The notes: a model not told the origin generated them from the letters alone. 39,785 nucleotides of DNA from Ectobacillus panaciterrae DSM 19096 (GCF_000430785.1 NZ_AUMR01000052.1:1-39785), one strand, 5' to 3'; counted from the stretch's first letter, positions 15,725 through 27,931 are shown. A program made the numbers and translations.

Positions 15725-17140
15725 TTACGACTTTACAGAAGTACTCATTCGAACGAGTTTGTCTTGCAAGACATCTCTTAACAGCTCTGGCATAAAATAA
15801 TGCTTTTCCTGTACTGTCGTCAATTCAGGATAGATATAGCCGAACGTAAACATATCGATGGTGCCGACAGAATAGAGACGTTCCGGTTCCAGCGGCTCTC
15901 CGTTTATAAGCACTTCCTTCAGCAGCAGCTTGTTTCCGGGAATCGTATCTGGAATCACTTCGACGCCTTCATAAATCATCTTTCCCATCACCTTGCCGCG
16001 GAAGCCGAGTCCCTTCACTTCAAGCAGTTCCGTTTGCGGGCGCCGCGCTTTTATAATGACCTCACGCAATGTTTTTCCTTTTATAAGAAGCTTGCACGGA
16101 TTAATCGGATGCGGACAAATGCGGTGTATATCTCCTCTTGTAACGGGACCTTTTGGCAGCGATTCAAGCAAAACACCAGCGTTCACCATTCCAATTTCCG
16201 CCCCGCACCAATCTTTTAAAGAAGAGGCCAGCAGATTCGCAAAAGCCGTTTCGGAAAACCAATCCATTTCTAAATTTTCCTTTAGTTCTAAAACTTGTTC
16301 TTTCATAATGTGTTCGCTTTCTGCTTGCAGCACATCCAAAATATCTTCCTCTTTTGTATAGCCGCCAAGCAGAGTTGCGGAGATCGCGCGGGCATTTTTT
16401 TGCACAGCTCTTTTTGTATTCTTATCTATATACAGCTTTACATGTCCTACATACTGTCCCCACTTGCCTACACAGCATAGCAGCGTATCTTGCACCAGCA
16501 ATCCGCTCTCGAAAAAGTGATGCGTATGTGCACCAAGAATCACATCTATATCATAATGCTCCGCTACATACTCATCTGCGGTACGGCCCAGATGTGAGAG
16601 AAGGATAACGACATCAGCTTGTTCCCGCACCTCCGCTAAACACTCCTCTAATGCCGCAACCGGATCGGTGATTTTCCAGCCAAGCTGGGAATAAAAATCC
16701 GGATACTCTACTGTAACGCCTATAAACGCAAGCTTGATTCCTTCAGGCAATACTTGAATCTCATACGGTTTTACCCAACGCGGCCGCGTACCATCCGGAT
16801 AAAATAAGTTGGCAATAAGAACTGGAAATGCAGCTTCATCATACAGATGGTCCAAATCCTCTTTGGCAAGCGTGATTCCTTCATTGTTGCCGATTGTAAT
16901 ATAGTCGTAGCCAGCTTCATTTAAAAGCTTTACGTTTCCTTTTCCAGCGGTTGCTTCTGAAATAACATGAAATCTATCCAGATGATCGCCGATGTCCAGT
17001 ATGAACACGTTCTCTCCATTCTTTATATGGCGTTCTTTCTCTTGGCGCATAAAATGAGAGATTGGCTTCCAATTTTCAAAATGGCTATGTAAATCATTCG
17101 TATGATACAGGTGAATCGTAATATTCTCATCTTTCTTCAG
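15725..17140 (-). CDS. yunD: Metallophosphatase/5'-nucleotidase family protein (YunD)
   Basis: A predicted two-domain enzyme (metallophosphatase, then 5'-nucleotidase C-terminal domain) of the YunD family. An ATG at 17050 would give 441 aa but would lose the first metal motif. Reading the same frame upstream recovers IHLYHTNDLHSHFENW, containing the D-x-H metal ligands, before a TAG at 17147. No ATG, GTG or TTG lies in that stretch; a CTG at 17140, nine bases after GAGGAG, is the best candidate and gives 471 aa. The other motifs, GDHLDR, TIGNNE, LLSHLG and LGAHTHH, are intact. Alternatives are an ATT start or a sequence error that hides an ATG just downstream. No secretion signal is seen, so it is probably cytoplasmic. 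Confidence 0.82.
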   Translation of the reverse strand: MKKDENITIHLYHTNDLHSHFENWKPISHFMRQEKERHIKNGENVFILDIGDHLDRFHVISEATAGKGNVKLLNEAGYDYITIGNNEGITLAKEDLDHLYDEAAFPVLIANLFYPDGTRPRWVKPYEIQVLPEGIKLAFIGVTVEYPDFYSQLGWKITDPVAALEECLAEVREQADVVILLSHLGRTADEYVAEHYDIDVILGAHTHHFFESGLLVQDTLLCCVGKWGQYVGHVKLYIDKNTKRAVQKNARAISATLLGGYTKEEDILDVLQAESEHIMKEQVLELKENLEMDWFSETAFANLLASSLKDWCGAEIGMVNAGVLLESLPKGPVTRGDIHRICPHPINPCKLLIKGKTLREVIIKARRPQTELLEVKGLGFRGKVMGKMIYEGVEVIPDTIPGNKLLLKEVLINGEPLEPERLYSVGTIDMFTFGYIYPELTTVQEKHYFMPELLRDVLQDKLVRMSTSVKS

Positions 17141-17304
17141 AAAAACCTACTCCTCTCATCACGAGTTTGTCCAAAAGCTTGTACATTCTTAAATACGAGG
17201 TCAAGAGAAAGAAACCTGTTTGAAGAATTGTATTATTTCTAAAGTATGTTGTTTGTAAGAACTTCATTATAAGAAACCTAAAACAATTTTACCACAATAC
17301 AAAG

Positions 17305-17328
17305 AAGGGCCCGCTAAAGCAGACCCTT
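17305..17328 (-). terminator. Probable terminator after sufB
   Basis: 10-bp stem with two wobble pairs on the minus strand and a TTTA loop, followed by a T-rich stretch. Weaker than most here. Confidence 0.6.
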
Positions 17329-17343
17329 TTTGTATAGAAAAAA

Positions 17344-18741
17344 TTAGCCAATAGAACCTTCCATTTCAAACTTAATCAGACGGTTCATTTCTACTGCATA
17401 TTCCATCGGAAGCTCGCGCGTGAATGGCTCGATGAAGCCCATTACGATCATTTCTGTCGCTTCTTGCTCAGAAATGCCGCGGCTCATAAGGTAGAATAGC
17501 TGCTCTTCGGATACTTTTGATACTTTTGCTTCGTGCTCAAGGGAGATATTGTCGTTCATAATCTCGTTGTACGGAATCGTATCAGAAGTGGATTGATTAT
17601 CCATAATTAACGTATCGCACTCGATGTTCGAGCGGGAGCCTTCAGCTTTACGGCCGAATTGAACGATACCGCGGTATGTTACTTTACCGCCGTGCTTCGC
17701 AATAGACTTCGATACGATGGTAGAAGATGTATTTGGCGCAAGGTGAATCATTTTTGCACCTGCATCCTGATGCTGTCCTTTGCCGGCAATTGCGATAGAC
17801 AGCGTTAAACCGCGCGCACCTTCGCCTTTTAAGATAACTGCAGGATATTTCATTGTAAGCTTAGAACCGATATTTCCGTCAATCCATTCCATTGTAGCGT
17901 TCGCTTCACACACGGCACGCTTCGTAACTAGGTTGTAAACGTTGTTCGCCCAGTTTTGAATTGTTGTGTAACGGCAATATGCATCTTTCTTGATGATGAT
18001 TTCTACTACTGCGCTGTGAAGAGAGTTTGTTGTATAAACAGGAGCCGTACAGCCTTCTACGTAGTGAACATGTGCACCTTCGTCTACGATGATTAACGTA
18101 CGCTCAAACTGTCCCATGTTTTCGGAGTTAATACGGAAATACGCTTGCAGCGGTGTATCAACCTTTACTCCTTTTGGAACGTAGATGAAAGAACCGCCGG
18201 ACCAAACTGCAGAGTTTAACGCCGCGAATTTGTTATCTGTCGGAGGAATGACTTTTCCGAAGTGTTCACGGAAAATGTCCTCGTTTTCTTTCAATGCGCT
18301 GTCTGTATCTTTAAATACAACACCCAGCTCTTCTAAGTCTTCCTTCATGTTGTGGTATACAACTTCAGATTCGTACTGAGCGGATACGCCCGCAAGATAT
18401 TTCTGTTCCGCTTCCGGAATACCAAGCTTGTCAAATGTCGCTTTGATTTCATCCGGCACTTCATCCCAAGAACGTTCGGACTTCTCAGACGGCTTTACGT
18501 AATACGTAATTTCATCAAAACTTAAGTCAGAAAGATCTCCGCCCCATTGCGGCATAGGCAGTTTGTAGAAGTGATCTAGAGACTTTAAGCGGAAGTCGAG
18601 CATCCACTGCGGCTCACCCTTCATGCGGGAGATTTCTTCTACGATTTCTTTTGTTAAACCGCGCTGCGCACGGAAAATAGAAACGTCCTTATCTTTAAAA
18701 CCATATTTATAATCGCCAATATCAGGCAGTTGTTTCGCCAT
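17344..18741 (-). CDS. sufB: Fe-S assembly scaffold protein SufB
   Basis: A 465-aa SufB, core of the SufBCD scaffold on which nascent clusters are built. The sequence is complete and standard: the central [15 protein letters not shown] segment, the EGCTAP motif, and the C-terminal [24 protein letters not shown] with GFIEPF. AGGAGGG precedes the ATG. Last gene of the sufCDSUB operon, 24 bp after sufU, followed by a terminator. Confidence 0.97.
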   Translation of the reverse strand: MAKQLPDIGDYKYGFKDKDVSIFRAQRGLTKEIVEEISRMKGEPQWMLDFRLKSLDHFYKLPMPQWGGDLSDLSFDEITYYVKPSEKSERSWDEVPDEIKATFDKLGIPEAEQKYLAGVSAQYESEVVYHNMKEDLEELGVVFKDTDSALKENEDIFREHFGKVIPPTDNKFAALNSAVWSGGSFIYVPKGVKVDTPLQAYFRINSENMGQFERTLIIVDEGAHVHYVEGCTAPVYTTNSLHSAVVEIIIKKDAYCRYTTIQNWANNVYNLVTKRAVCEANATMEWIDGNIGSKLTMKYPAVILKGEGARGLTLSIAIAGKGQHQDAGAKMIHLAPNTSSTIVSKSIAKHGGKVTYRGIVQFGRKAEGSRSNIECDTLIMDNQSTSDTIPYNEIMNDNISLEHEAKVSKVSEEQLFYLMSRGISEQEATEMIVMGFIEPFTRELPMEYAVEMNRLIKFEMEGSIG

Positions 18742-18765
18742 TTCGTTTTCCCTCCTTCTAAAGCA

Positions 18766-21699
<2,934 letters not shown>

Positions 21700-21714
21700 G
21701 TGTATCCTCCTCGC

Positions 21715-22497
21715 TTACGCTTCTTGCTCTGCTTCGTCTTCGATGCCTAGTTCTTTCTTAATCCAGTCATAGCCTTCTGCTTCTAAACGGTGTGCAAGCT
21801 CAGCACCGCCAGATTTTACAACGCGTCCGTTCATCATTACATGCACATGGTCAGGCGTGATGTAGTTTAATAGGCGCTGATAGTGCGTGATGATTAAGCA
21901 GCCGAAACTTTCGCCGCGCATTTCATTGATACCTTTCGATACAACCTTTAATGCGTCGATATCAAGACCGGAATCGATTTCGTCCAAGATCGCCAGCTTA
22001 GGCTGAATCATCATTAATTGAAGAATTTCGTTACGCTTCTTCTCACCGCCGGAGAAACCTTCATTCAAGTAACGCTGTGCCATTGCAGAATCCATTTCCA
22101 AGAAGTCCATATTTTTGTCCAATGTACGGATGAACTTCATAAGGGAAATTTCATCGCCTTCTTCACGGCGTGCGTTCATTGCAGAACGCAAGAAGTCTGC
22201 ATTTGTAACACCGCTGATTTCGCTTGGATATTGCATTGCCAAGAACAGACCTGCGCGAGCGCGTTCGTCAACTTCCATTTCCAATACATCTTCTCCATCA
22301 AGCGTAATGCTTCCAGACGTTACTTCATATTTTGGATGACCCATGATCGCAGAAGATAAAGTGGATTTCCCTGTTCCGTTCGGACCCATAATTGCATGGA
22401 TTTCTCCGCCCTTCACTTCCAGGTTAACACCCTTTAAAATTTCTTTGCCATCGATGGATACATGTAAATCCTTGATTGTTAAAGTAGAACCAGCCAT
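21715..22497 (-). CDS. sufC: Fe-S assembly ATPase SufC
   Basis: A 260-aa ABC-type ATPase that drives conformational change in SufB-SufD. Walker A GPNGTGKST is at 38-46, followed by the FSGGEKKRNEI signature, Walker B LAILDEIDSGLD and ITHYQR. First gene of the operon, with GGAGG before the ATG and a long upstream region carrying a promoter and a hexamer array. Confidence 0.97.
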   Translation of the reverse strand: MAGSTLTIKDLHVSIDGKEILKGVNLEVKGGEIHAIMGPNGTGKSTLSSAIMGHPKYEVTSGSITLDGEDVLEMEVDERARAGLFLAMQYPSEISGVTNADFLRSAMNARREEGDEISLMKFIRTLDKNMDFLEMDSAMAQRYLNEGFSGGEKKRNEILQLMMIQPKLAILDEIDSGLDIDALKVVSKGINEMRGESFGCLIITHYQRLLNYITPDHVHVMMNGRVVKSGGAELAHRLEAEGYDWIKKELGIEDEAEQEA

Positions 22498-22548
22498 TAC
22501 AATACCTCCAGTTTTCTCTATATGAATTCAAAATCTAACTGAAAACTT

Positions 22549-22577
22549 TCTCATTCTCATTTTATTCTCATTCTTAT
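22549..22577 (-). promoter_or_regulatory. Hexamer array between suf promoter and sufC (candidate operator)
   Basis: Plus-strand hexamers TCTCAT (22549), TCTCAT (22555), TCTCAT (22666 minus 100, i.e. 22566) and TCTTAT (22572) form two tandem pairs 5 bp apart. They lie just downstream of the -10 box, where a bound repressor would block transcription. The arrangement is reminiscent of hexameric Fur-type sites (ATTATC-like units), but the units differ from the canonical sequence. The regulator is unknown. Confidence 0.4.
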
Positions 22578-22604
22578 TTTATATCAAATAAAAAGATATA
22601 TCAA
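22576..22604 (-). promoter_or_regulatory. Candidate promoter of the suf operon
   Basis: On the minus strand: TTGATA (22604-22599), 17-bp spacer, TAAAAT (22581-22576), about 80 bp upstream of sufC. Confidence 0.5.
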
Positions 22605-22731
22605 ACCGCAGAAAAATGTAACAATATTTTCACACATTACCCTTCAGAAAGCTTCACGCTCAATATTATCTACATTTTTTCCTATTATAAAGCAAAAGGG
22701 TAAATTTTCATCAGCCTTCTTTTGTTTTTAC

Positions 22732-22904
22732 TATATACAAGTGAATAAAAAAAACGTTGATAGTGGTGAGAGATCAAAAGACGTGCAGAAGCGGTCAAAC
22801 CTTTGGTTCATGCAAGGGTAAACCAGAGAGAAAAGCATGCAATACTCCCTTTTGGTTGCACCTAGCACATGGACATGTCGAATTTATCATTCACTCATAT
22901 ATAG
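22732..22904 (+). repeat. Intergenic repeat family R, copy 3
   Basis: The only copy in the forward orientation. Ends: TATATACAAGTGAATAAAA at the left and ATTCACTCATATATAG at the right, an inverted pair. The core has GTGCAGAAGCGGTCAAACC and GCAAGGGTAAACCAGAGAGA. It lies between the suf promoter region and the gnd terminator; no gene is seen in 22498-22963. Confidence 0.87.
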
Positions 22905-22931
22905 GTGTGCAATTAATAGGGGTAAAAAAAC

Positions 22932-22955
22932 AAGCACCTGCTTCTGCAGGTGCTT
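22932..22955 (-). terminator. Terminator of the gluconate operon
   Basis: 10-bp perfect stem AAGCACCTGC/GCAGGTGCTT with a 4-nt loop, followed on the minus strand by GTTTTTTT. Confidence 0.88.
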
Positions 22956-22963
22956 TATAATGA

Positions 22964-23863
22964 TTAGTCGTTTTCCACAACCGCATGTCCGCCAAACTGG
23001 TTGCGAAGCGCTGCCACGACTTTGCCGTGGAACGTATCTTGTTCAAGAGAACGATAACGCATGAATAGAGACATTGCGATAACTGGTGCAGAAGCTTGCA
23101 GCTCGAGCGCCGTTTCAACTGTCCATTTTCCTTCTCCAGAAGATTGCATAACGCCTTTAATGCCGTCTAAGCGAGGGTCTTCTGCAAAAGCGCGTTCTGT
23201 GAGTTCCATGAGCCAGCTTCGAATTACGGAACCATGTGACCATACGCGCGCTACTTCTTGGTAGTCAAAGTCAAAGCCGCTTTTGTCCAGCACTTCAAAT
23301 CCTTCTGCAATCGCCTGCATCATGCCGTATTCAATACCGTTGTGCACCATTTTCAAGAAATGTCCACTGCCCGCTTTACCAGCATAAGAATAGCCTCCTT
23401 CAAGCGCTAAATCTTTGAACAACGGTTCAAGATCTACGAATACATCTTTGTCTCCGCCGATCATTAGACATGCGCCGTGACGCGCACCCTCCGTACCGCC
23501 GGAAGTGCCGACATCCATGTAATGAACCCCAAACTTTTCAGCCTCTTCGGCACGACGAAGGGAATCTTTATAGAAGGAGTTGCCTCCTTCTATAATAATG
23601 TCGTTTTTTTCAAGCATTGGATACAATGTTGCAAGGACGTCATCGACGATTTGCCCTGCGGGAACCATCACCCAAATGACGCGCGGCGAGGAAAGCTTGG
23701 ATACCATTTCTTCCAAAGTGCTCGCTGATGAAATACCGAGGCTTGCCGCTTTGTCTGTAAGCTCCTCATTTACGTCGTATGCTACGACTTCGTAGCCGTC
23801 TTCATAAAGATGCTCTGCCAACGGAAATCCCATTTTTCCTAAACCGACTAATCCTAGTTTCAT
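22964..23863 (-). CDS. gnd: 6-phosphogluconate dehydrogenase, short (GndA/YqeC-like) form
   Basis: A 299-aa oxidative decarboxylase converting 6-phosphogluconate to ribulose 5-phosphate. The Rossmann motif GLVGLGKMG starts at residue 4, and GTSGGTEGARHG, KAGSGHFLKMVHNGIEYG and the C-terminal substrate region are intact. At 299 aa it belongs to the short, probably NAD-dependent class, not the about 470-aa NADP enzymes. Last gene of the gnt cluster, 18 bp after gntP and followed by a terminator. Cofactor preference is inferred from the subfamily. Confidence 0.9.
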   Translation of the reverse strand: MKLGLVGLGKMGFPLAEHLYEDGYEVVAYDVNEELTDKAASLGISSASTLEEMVSKLSSPRVIWVMVPAGQIVDDVLATLYPMLEKNDIIIEGGNSFYKDSLRRAEEAEKFGVHYMDVGTSGGTEGARHGACLMIGGDKDVFVDLEPLFKDLALEGGYSYAGKAGSGHFLKMVHNGIEYGMMQAIAEGFEVLDKSGFDFDYQEVARVWSHGSVIRSWLMELTERAFAEDPRLDGIKGVMQSSGEGKWTVETALELQASAPVIAMSLFMRYRSLEQDTFHGKVVAALRNQFGGHAVVEND

Positions 23864-23881
23864 TATTATCTAACTCCTATC

Positions 23882-25237
23882 TTATACAAATAAATTTAGT
23901 AGAGAGATCAATCCCAGTGCCACAACAGAAATGATTGTTTCCATTGCAGTCCATGTCAATAACGTTTCTTTTACAGTCATACCGAAGTATTCCTTAATTA
24001 ACCAGAAACCGGAGTCATTCAGGTGAGACAGGATTAAGGAGCCTGCACCTGTCGCCAATACAAGCAGCTCCACATTCGTTCCTGGAATAGTAGCGGCAAT
24101 CGGCGCTACTATTCCTGCCGCTGTCATCATGGATACAGTTGCAGACCCTGTCGCTACACGGATAAGTGCCGCAATTCCCCATCCCAATAAAATAGGGGAG
24201 ATGCTCGAATGCTTGGCAAACTCAGCAATTTGTGTACCGATACCAGAATCTAATAATACTTTGTTAAACGCGCCTCCAGCACCGATGATAAGCAAGATGC
24301 TCGCTACAGGACCTAAGCAATCATTCGCGAATTGCTGCACCTTATCTTTAGAGAAGCCGCGTACATAGCCAAGGCTGAAGAAAGAAAAGATCGTTGCAAC
24401 TAAAAGCGCTGCAATTGGATCCCCAATGAATTTTAATGCTTTTGCAAGCTGCGTTGTTTTATCAAGTGTTACATCTGAAATAGATGCACTTAACATTAAG
24501 ATAACAGGAAATAAAATCGTAAACAGCGTGATTCCGAAGCCCGGAAGATCCTTCGCTTCTTTATGCAGCACAAGCTGGGAAGCGATTTCTGCCGGTACCT
24601 CTTTTTTAGGAAGACGCTTGCTGATCCATTTTCCGTAAAGCGGACCTGCAATAATGGCTGTTGGAAGACCAACGATTAAAGAATATAAAATAGTGATCCC
24701 TACATCTGCCTTAAAGATACCTACGGCAGCCATCGCAGCCGGATGCGGAGGAACAAGGCCGTGTACAACGGAAAGACCTGCTACAAGCGGAATTCCAATT
24801 GCAATAAGAGAAATTCCTGTTTCCATTGCGATTGTAAATACCAACGGAACCAATAATACAAAACCGACTTGGAAGAATACCGGAATTCCTACTAAAAACG
24901 CAACAAACATCATTGCCCAGTGAACATTTTTTTGGCCGAAGCGGTTAATAAGCGTTTTTGCAATACGCTCCGCGCCGCCTGACTCCGCCATCATTTTTCC
25001 AAGCATTGTACCTAGAGCCAGCACGATTGCCAAAAAACCTAATGTGTTGCCAAGACCTGCTTTAATAGAATCTATAATGCCCGGCTTATCCGGCGCAATC
25101 GTTGTAAGAGGCATTCCCATTGCCAATCCCACACCAACCGCCGTCAAGATCAGAGAAACAAACGGGTGAAGCTTCGCCACAGTAATTAAAAGTAACAGTA
25201 CAATGACTGCCGCAACAACAATTACAATCCCCATCAT
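23882..25237 (-). CDS. gntP: Gluconate permease (GntP family)
   Basis: A 451-aa polytopic membrane protein of the GntP family, which imports gluconate with protons. Family blocks: GVGLAMGMPL, MMAESGGAERIAKTLI, HGLVPPHPAAMAAVGI, IRVATGSATVSMMTAAG and HLNDSGFWLIKEYFGM. It starts at a double ATG after AGGGGG and lies nine bases from the gluconokinase stop. Fine substrate range (gluconate or a related sugar acid) is set by context. Confidence 0.93.
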   Translation of the reverse strand: MMGIVIVVAAVIVLLLLITVAKLHPFVSLILTAVGVGLAMGMPLTTIAPDKPGIIDSIKAGLGNTLGFLAIVLALGTMLGKMMAESGGAERIAKTLINRFGQKNVHWAMMFVAFLVGIPVFFQVGFVLLVPLVFTIAMETGISLIAIGIPLVAGLSVVHGLVPPHPAAMAAVGIFKADVGITILYSLIVGLPTAIIAGPLYGKWISKRLPKKEVPAEIASQLVLHKEAKDLPGFGITLFTILFPVILMLSASISDVTLDKTTQLAKALKFIGDPIAALLVATIFSFFSLGYVRGFSKDKVQQFANDCLGPVASILLIIGAGGAFNKVLLDSGIGTQIAEFAKHSSISPILLGWGIAALIRVATGSATVSMMTAAGIVAPIAATIPGTNVELLVLATGAGSLILSHLNDSGFWLIKEYFGMTVKETLLTWTAMETIISVVALGLISLLNLFV

Positions 25238-25246
25238 ATAATCCCC

Positions 25247-26785
25247 CTATAATTTACGTTGAAATGCCGCAATTGCATCAAATTCATCTTTCAAACAGTT
25301 ATATAACCGTTCGTACATATAAAACAGTTCTAAGTATACAGACGTGTTTTCTTTGTTCGGTACATGATGATGCTTAATTTCAATCCAATCCTTGATCCGT
25401 TCCAAAGAATCGATTTCTCCAATCGCATATAATGCTACTGCCGCCGCTCCTAAAGCGGAGGCTTCGTGACTCTCCGGCACGAGCAGTTCTTTCCCTGTCA
25501 TATCAGACAGCATTTGCCGCCAGAACGGCGATTTCGCAAAGCCGCCGGATACGCGAATTTCCTGAATAGGACCTGTCAAATCACGAATCGCAAGCGCTAC
25601 TGCGTACACGCTCATGCAGACGCCTTCCATAACAGAGCGAATAAAGTGCTCACGCTTATGATGAAGACTCAGTCCGAAAAATGTACCGCGCGCGTTTGCG
25701 TTCCAATAAGGGGCGCGTTCACCTGACAAGAATGGAAGGAAAATCAATCCCTCCGAGCCAGCCGGCACTTTTTCAGCGTATTGCGTAAGCAGCTCGTACG
25801 GATCGATGCCGAGTTTTCTAGCCACCTCTCGCTCCGGACTGCCGAATTCATCGCGTAGCCAACGCAGTAAGATGCCTCCATTGTTCGTTGGACCGCCAAT
25901 CACCCAATGGTTGTCCGTAAGCGCGTAACAGAAGGTTCGTCCTTTCTCATCCGTTTTTTGAACAGGAGAAATAGTTCGAACTGCCCCGCTCGTACCGATT
26001 GTGATGGCTGCTTCACCCGGAGATATAGCACCTACACCGACATTTGCAAGTACGCCATCGCTTGCACCTACCACAAACGGCGTATCCGGGGAAACTCCCA
26101 TTTTGTTCGCAAACTCTTGTTTCATGCCTATTAAAATGTGAGTCGTCGGAACAGGATCGGACAAATGATCGCGTGAAATACCGACAAGCTGCAATACTTC
26201 TTCGTCCCAATCAAGCGTATCAAGGCGAAGCAGCCCGGTTGCCGAAGCGATAGAATGATCAACAATATAAGTGGAATATAGCTGATATTGCACATACTCC
26301 TTAATGGATATGAATTTGTAAGCACGCTGGAAAAGCTCCGGCGCTTCCTCCTTCATCCAAAGAAGCTTCGGAAGAGGAGACATCGGGTGAATCGGCGTTC
26401 CCGTACGTTTATAAACTTCGAGGCCATTCATATCCTTTAAAAGGCGGTCTGCCTGCTTAACGCTCCGATTGTCTGCCCATATGATGGAACGGGTAAGAGG
26501 CTGCCCCGATTGGTCTACGGCTATCAACGAGTGCATCGCTGTGCTGAAGCCGAGCGCAAGTATATCATGCGGAAGTATATTTGCATTTTGAATGGCAATG
26601 CTTATGCTTTCAACGACCGCTGAAAAAATTAAATCCGGATCCTGCTCGGCCCAATCCGGATGAGGCTTAATAATCGGATAATCGACTGCATGCGAAGCGA
26701 TTACTTTGCCGCGCTCACCAAATATGACAGCCTTAGTGCTCGTTGTTCCGATATCTACCCCGATGACGTTCCCCCTAGTAGTCAT
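25247..26785 (-). CDS. gntK: Gluconokinase (FGGY family)
   Basis: A 512-aa FGGY carbohydrate kinase that phosphorylates gluconate at O6. The ATP-binding start VIGVDIGTTSTKAVIFGE, the mid segment GASDGVLANVGVGAISPGEAAITIGTSGA and the late VSGGFAKSPFWRQMLSDMTG match gluconokinase of the Bacillus gnt operon. AGGGGGAGATG lies upstream of the ATG. A cre-like site lies in the 233-bp leader. Downstream permease and dehydrogenase complete the route to ribulose 5-phosphate. Confidence 0.93.
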   Translation of the reverse strand: MTTRGNVIGVDIGTTSTKAVIFGERGKVIASHAVDYPIIKPHPDWAEQDPDLIFSAVVESISIAIQNANILPHDILALGFSTAMHSLIAVDQSGQPLTRSIIWADNRSVKQADRLLKDMNGLEVYKRTGTPIHPMSPLPKLLWMKEEAPELFQRAYKFISIKEYVQYQLYSTYIVDHSIASATGLLRLDTLDWDEEVLQLVGISRDHLSDPVPTTHILIGMKQEFANKMGVSPDTPFVVGASDGVLANVGVGAISPGEAAITIGTSGAVRTISPVQKTDEKGRTFCYALTDNHWVIGGPTNNGGILLRWLRDEFGSPEREVARKLGIDPYELLTQYAEKVPAGSEGLIFLPFLSGERAPYWNANARGTFFGLSLHHKREHFIRSVMEGVCMSVYAVALAIRDLTGPIQEIRVSGGFAKSPFWRQMLSDMTGKELLVPESHEASALGAAAVALYAIGEIDSLERIKDWIEIKHHHVPNKENTSVYLELFYMYERLYNCLKDEFDAIAAFQRKL

Positions 26786-26864
26786 GCTTCATCTCCCCCT
26801 CATGTTGAAATATAATCCAAAAACGTTTCTGTAATAAGTATGAGTTAATAAGAAGAAAGTGATA

Positions 26865-26878
26865 TAAAGCGCTTTCAT
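26865..26878 (-). promoter_or_regulatory. cre-like site upstream of gntK
   Basis: Minus strand reads TGAAAGCGCTTTAT, 12 of 14 positions of the CcpA cre consensus (TGWAANCGNTNWCA). Suggests catabolite repression of gntK-gntP-gnd. Confidence 0.65.
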
Positions 26879-26916
26879 AAAAAGTATATAAAATATTTTT
26901 CCATTAATCAATATAA

Positions 26917-26936
26917 ATGAAGAAAATTTTTTTCAT
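26917..26936. promoter_or_regulatory. Imperfect inverted repeat between regulator and gntK (candidate operator)
   Basis: 20-bp inverted repeat ATGAAGAAAA/TTTTTTTCAT with one mismatched pair. Its GAAA/TTTC half-sites resemble the 12-bp palindrome at 27920. A candidate site for the RpiR-type regulator. Confidence 0.4.
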
Positions 26937-26993
26937 CTCGTTTAAAATCCTTATGCTTATTCACAATAATTCCATACAGAAAGAACAAAAAGA

Positions 26994-27020
26994 AAAAGCA
27001 GTGCGCCCTGCACTGCTTTT
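26994..27020 (-). terminator. Terminator after the RpiR-type regulator
   Basis: 11-bp perfect stem AAAAGCAGTGC/GCACTGCTTTT with a 5-nt loop, overlapping the regulator stop codon. It separates the regulator from gntK transcription. Confidence 0.82.
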
Positions 27021-27864
27021 ACAGCCGTTTCATGGAGATTACTTCCCGAATTGTCAGCAGGTTTTGAAGCGTTTCTTCCTGCCGTTTTAACGAAACGCCA
27101 ACGAAGAGCGTATCCAATAATCCGAGCTGCGCAAGGCGGGAAGAGCTTGCTTCTGTCCGAATTTCCGTTTCTCTTGTAGACGTATAAAGGGTAACATCAG
27201 CAAATTGACTGAGAGCTGATTTTTTGTAGCTTGTAATTGCAATAATAGCCGCTCCTTTACTCTTTGCAACCTTTAAAGCTTCCAATAATTCCTTATTGCT
27301 GCCGGAATGGGAAATACCAACAACCACAGCTCCTTTCGGGAGGAGACCTGCTCCCATGATTTGAAAATGAGAATCTCCGTGTGCAATGCATGGAATACCT
27401 GTCCGCATGAATTTGTGGTACGCATCCTCCGCTATAATGCCTGAGCCGCCTCCTCCATAAAATTCGATGCGCGAAGCGTTCGTCAAGAGCGTAATAGCTT
27501 GATCCAGCATTCCGCTGTTTATAAGTGAAAGGGTATCATATAATCCTGTGATATGCGCCTGAAACACCTTATTGGCAATCGTCTTCACATCGTCTTCCGG
27601 CGATAATTCTTCATGAATGTTTTGAACCGGCGTACGCACGATTTCTTGTGCAAGAGAAATCTTCAAATCTTGAAAACCTTGATAGCCGAGCTGTTTGCAC
27701 AGTCGGAAAATAGTTGCTTCTGAACTGTTTGTTATCTCGGCAAGCTCGGTAATGGATTTATGCACTACGTCCTGCGGATGCTCCACAATATGCTCGGCAA
27801 TGCTGCGCAGCTTCGGCGAAAGCCCTTGTAAAGCCGCACGTATTTTTCCAATTCCGCTTGTCAT
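27019..27864 (-). CDS. RpiR/MurR-family transcriptional regulator of the gluconate genes
   Basis: A 281-aa regulator with an N-terminal HTH_6 domain (SITELAEITNSSEATIFRLCKQLGYQGFQDLK, about 37-68) and a C-terminal SIS sugar-phosphate-binding domain (GGGGSGIIAEDAYHKF; VVVGISHSGSNKELLEAL). Such proteins sense phosphosugars, and 6-phosphogluconate is the obvious candidate here (inference). B. subtilis uses a GntR-family repressor at this place, so the regulator type differs while the R-K-P-Z order is kept. AAGGAG precedes the ATG. A palindrome in its leader may allow autoregulation. Confidence 0.88.
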   Translation of the reverse strand: MTSGIGKIRAALQGLSPKLRSIAEHIVEHPQDVVHKSITELAEITNSSEATIFRLCKQLGYQGFQDLKISLAQEIVRTPVQNIHEELSPEDDVKTIANKVFQAHITGLYDTLSLINSGMLDQAITLLTNASRIEFYGGGGSGIIAEDAYHKFMRTGIPCIAHGDSHFQIMGAGLLPKGAVVVGISHSGSNKELLEALKVAKSKGAAIIAITSYKKSALSQFADVTLYTSTRETEIRTEASSSRLAQLGLLDTLFVGVSLKRQEETLQNLLTIREVISMKRL

Positions 27865-27919
27865 ACTTTTATCTCCTTCGTATCTTGTTTGTTTTATTGT
27901 ACATAATTATAGAAAAAAG

Positions 27920-27931
27920 AGAAATATTTCT
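27920..27931. promoter_or_regulatory. 12-bp palindrome in the regulator leader
   Basis: AGAAATATTTCT, a perfect palindrome 56 bp upstream of the RpiR-type gene and close to TATAAT-like sequence. Candidate autoregulatory operator. Confidence 0.35.

Noticed and set aside
17305-17328. Regulatory RNA downstream of sufB
   Set aside because: A simple hairpin with a weak T-rich tail is explained by termination; nothing else is conserved in the 17151-17343 gap by eye.
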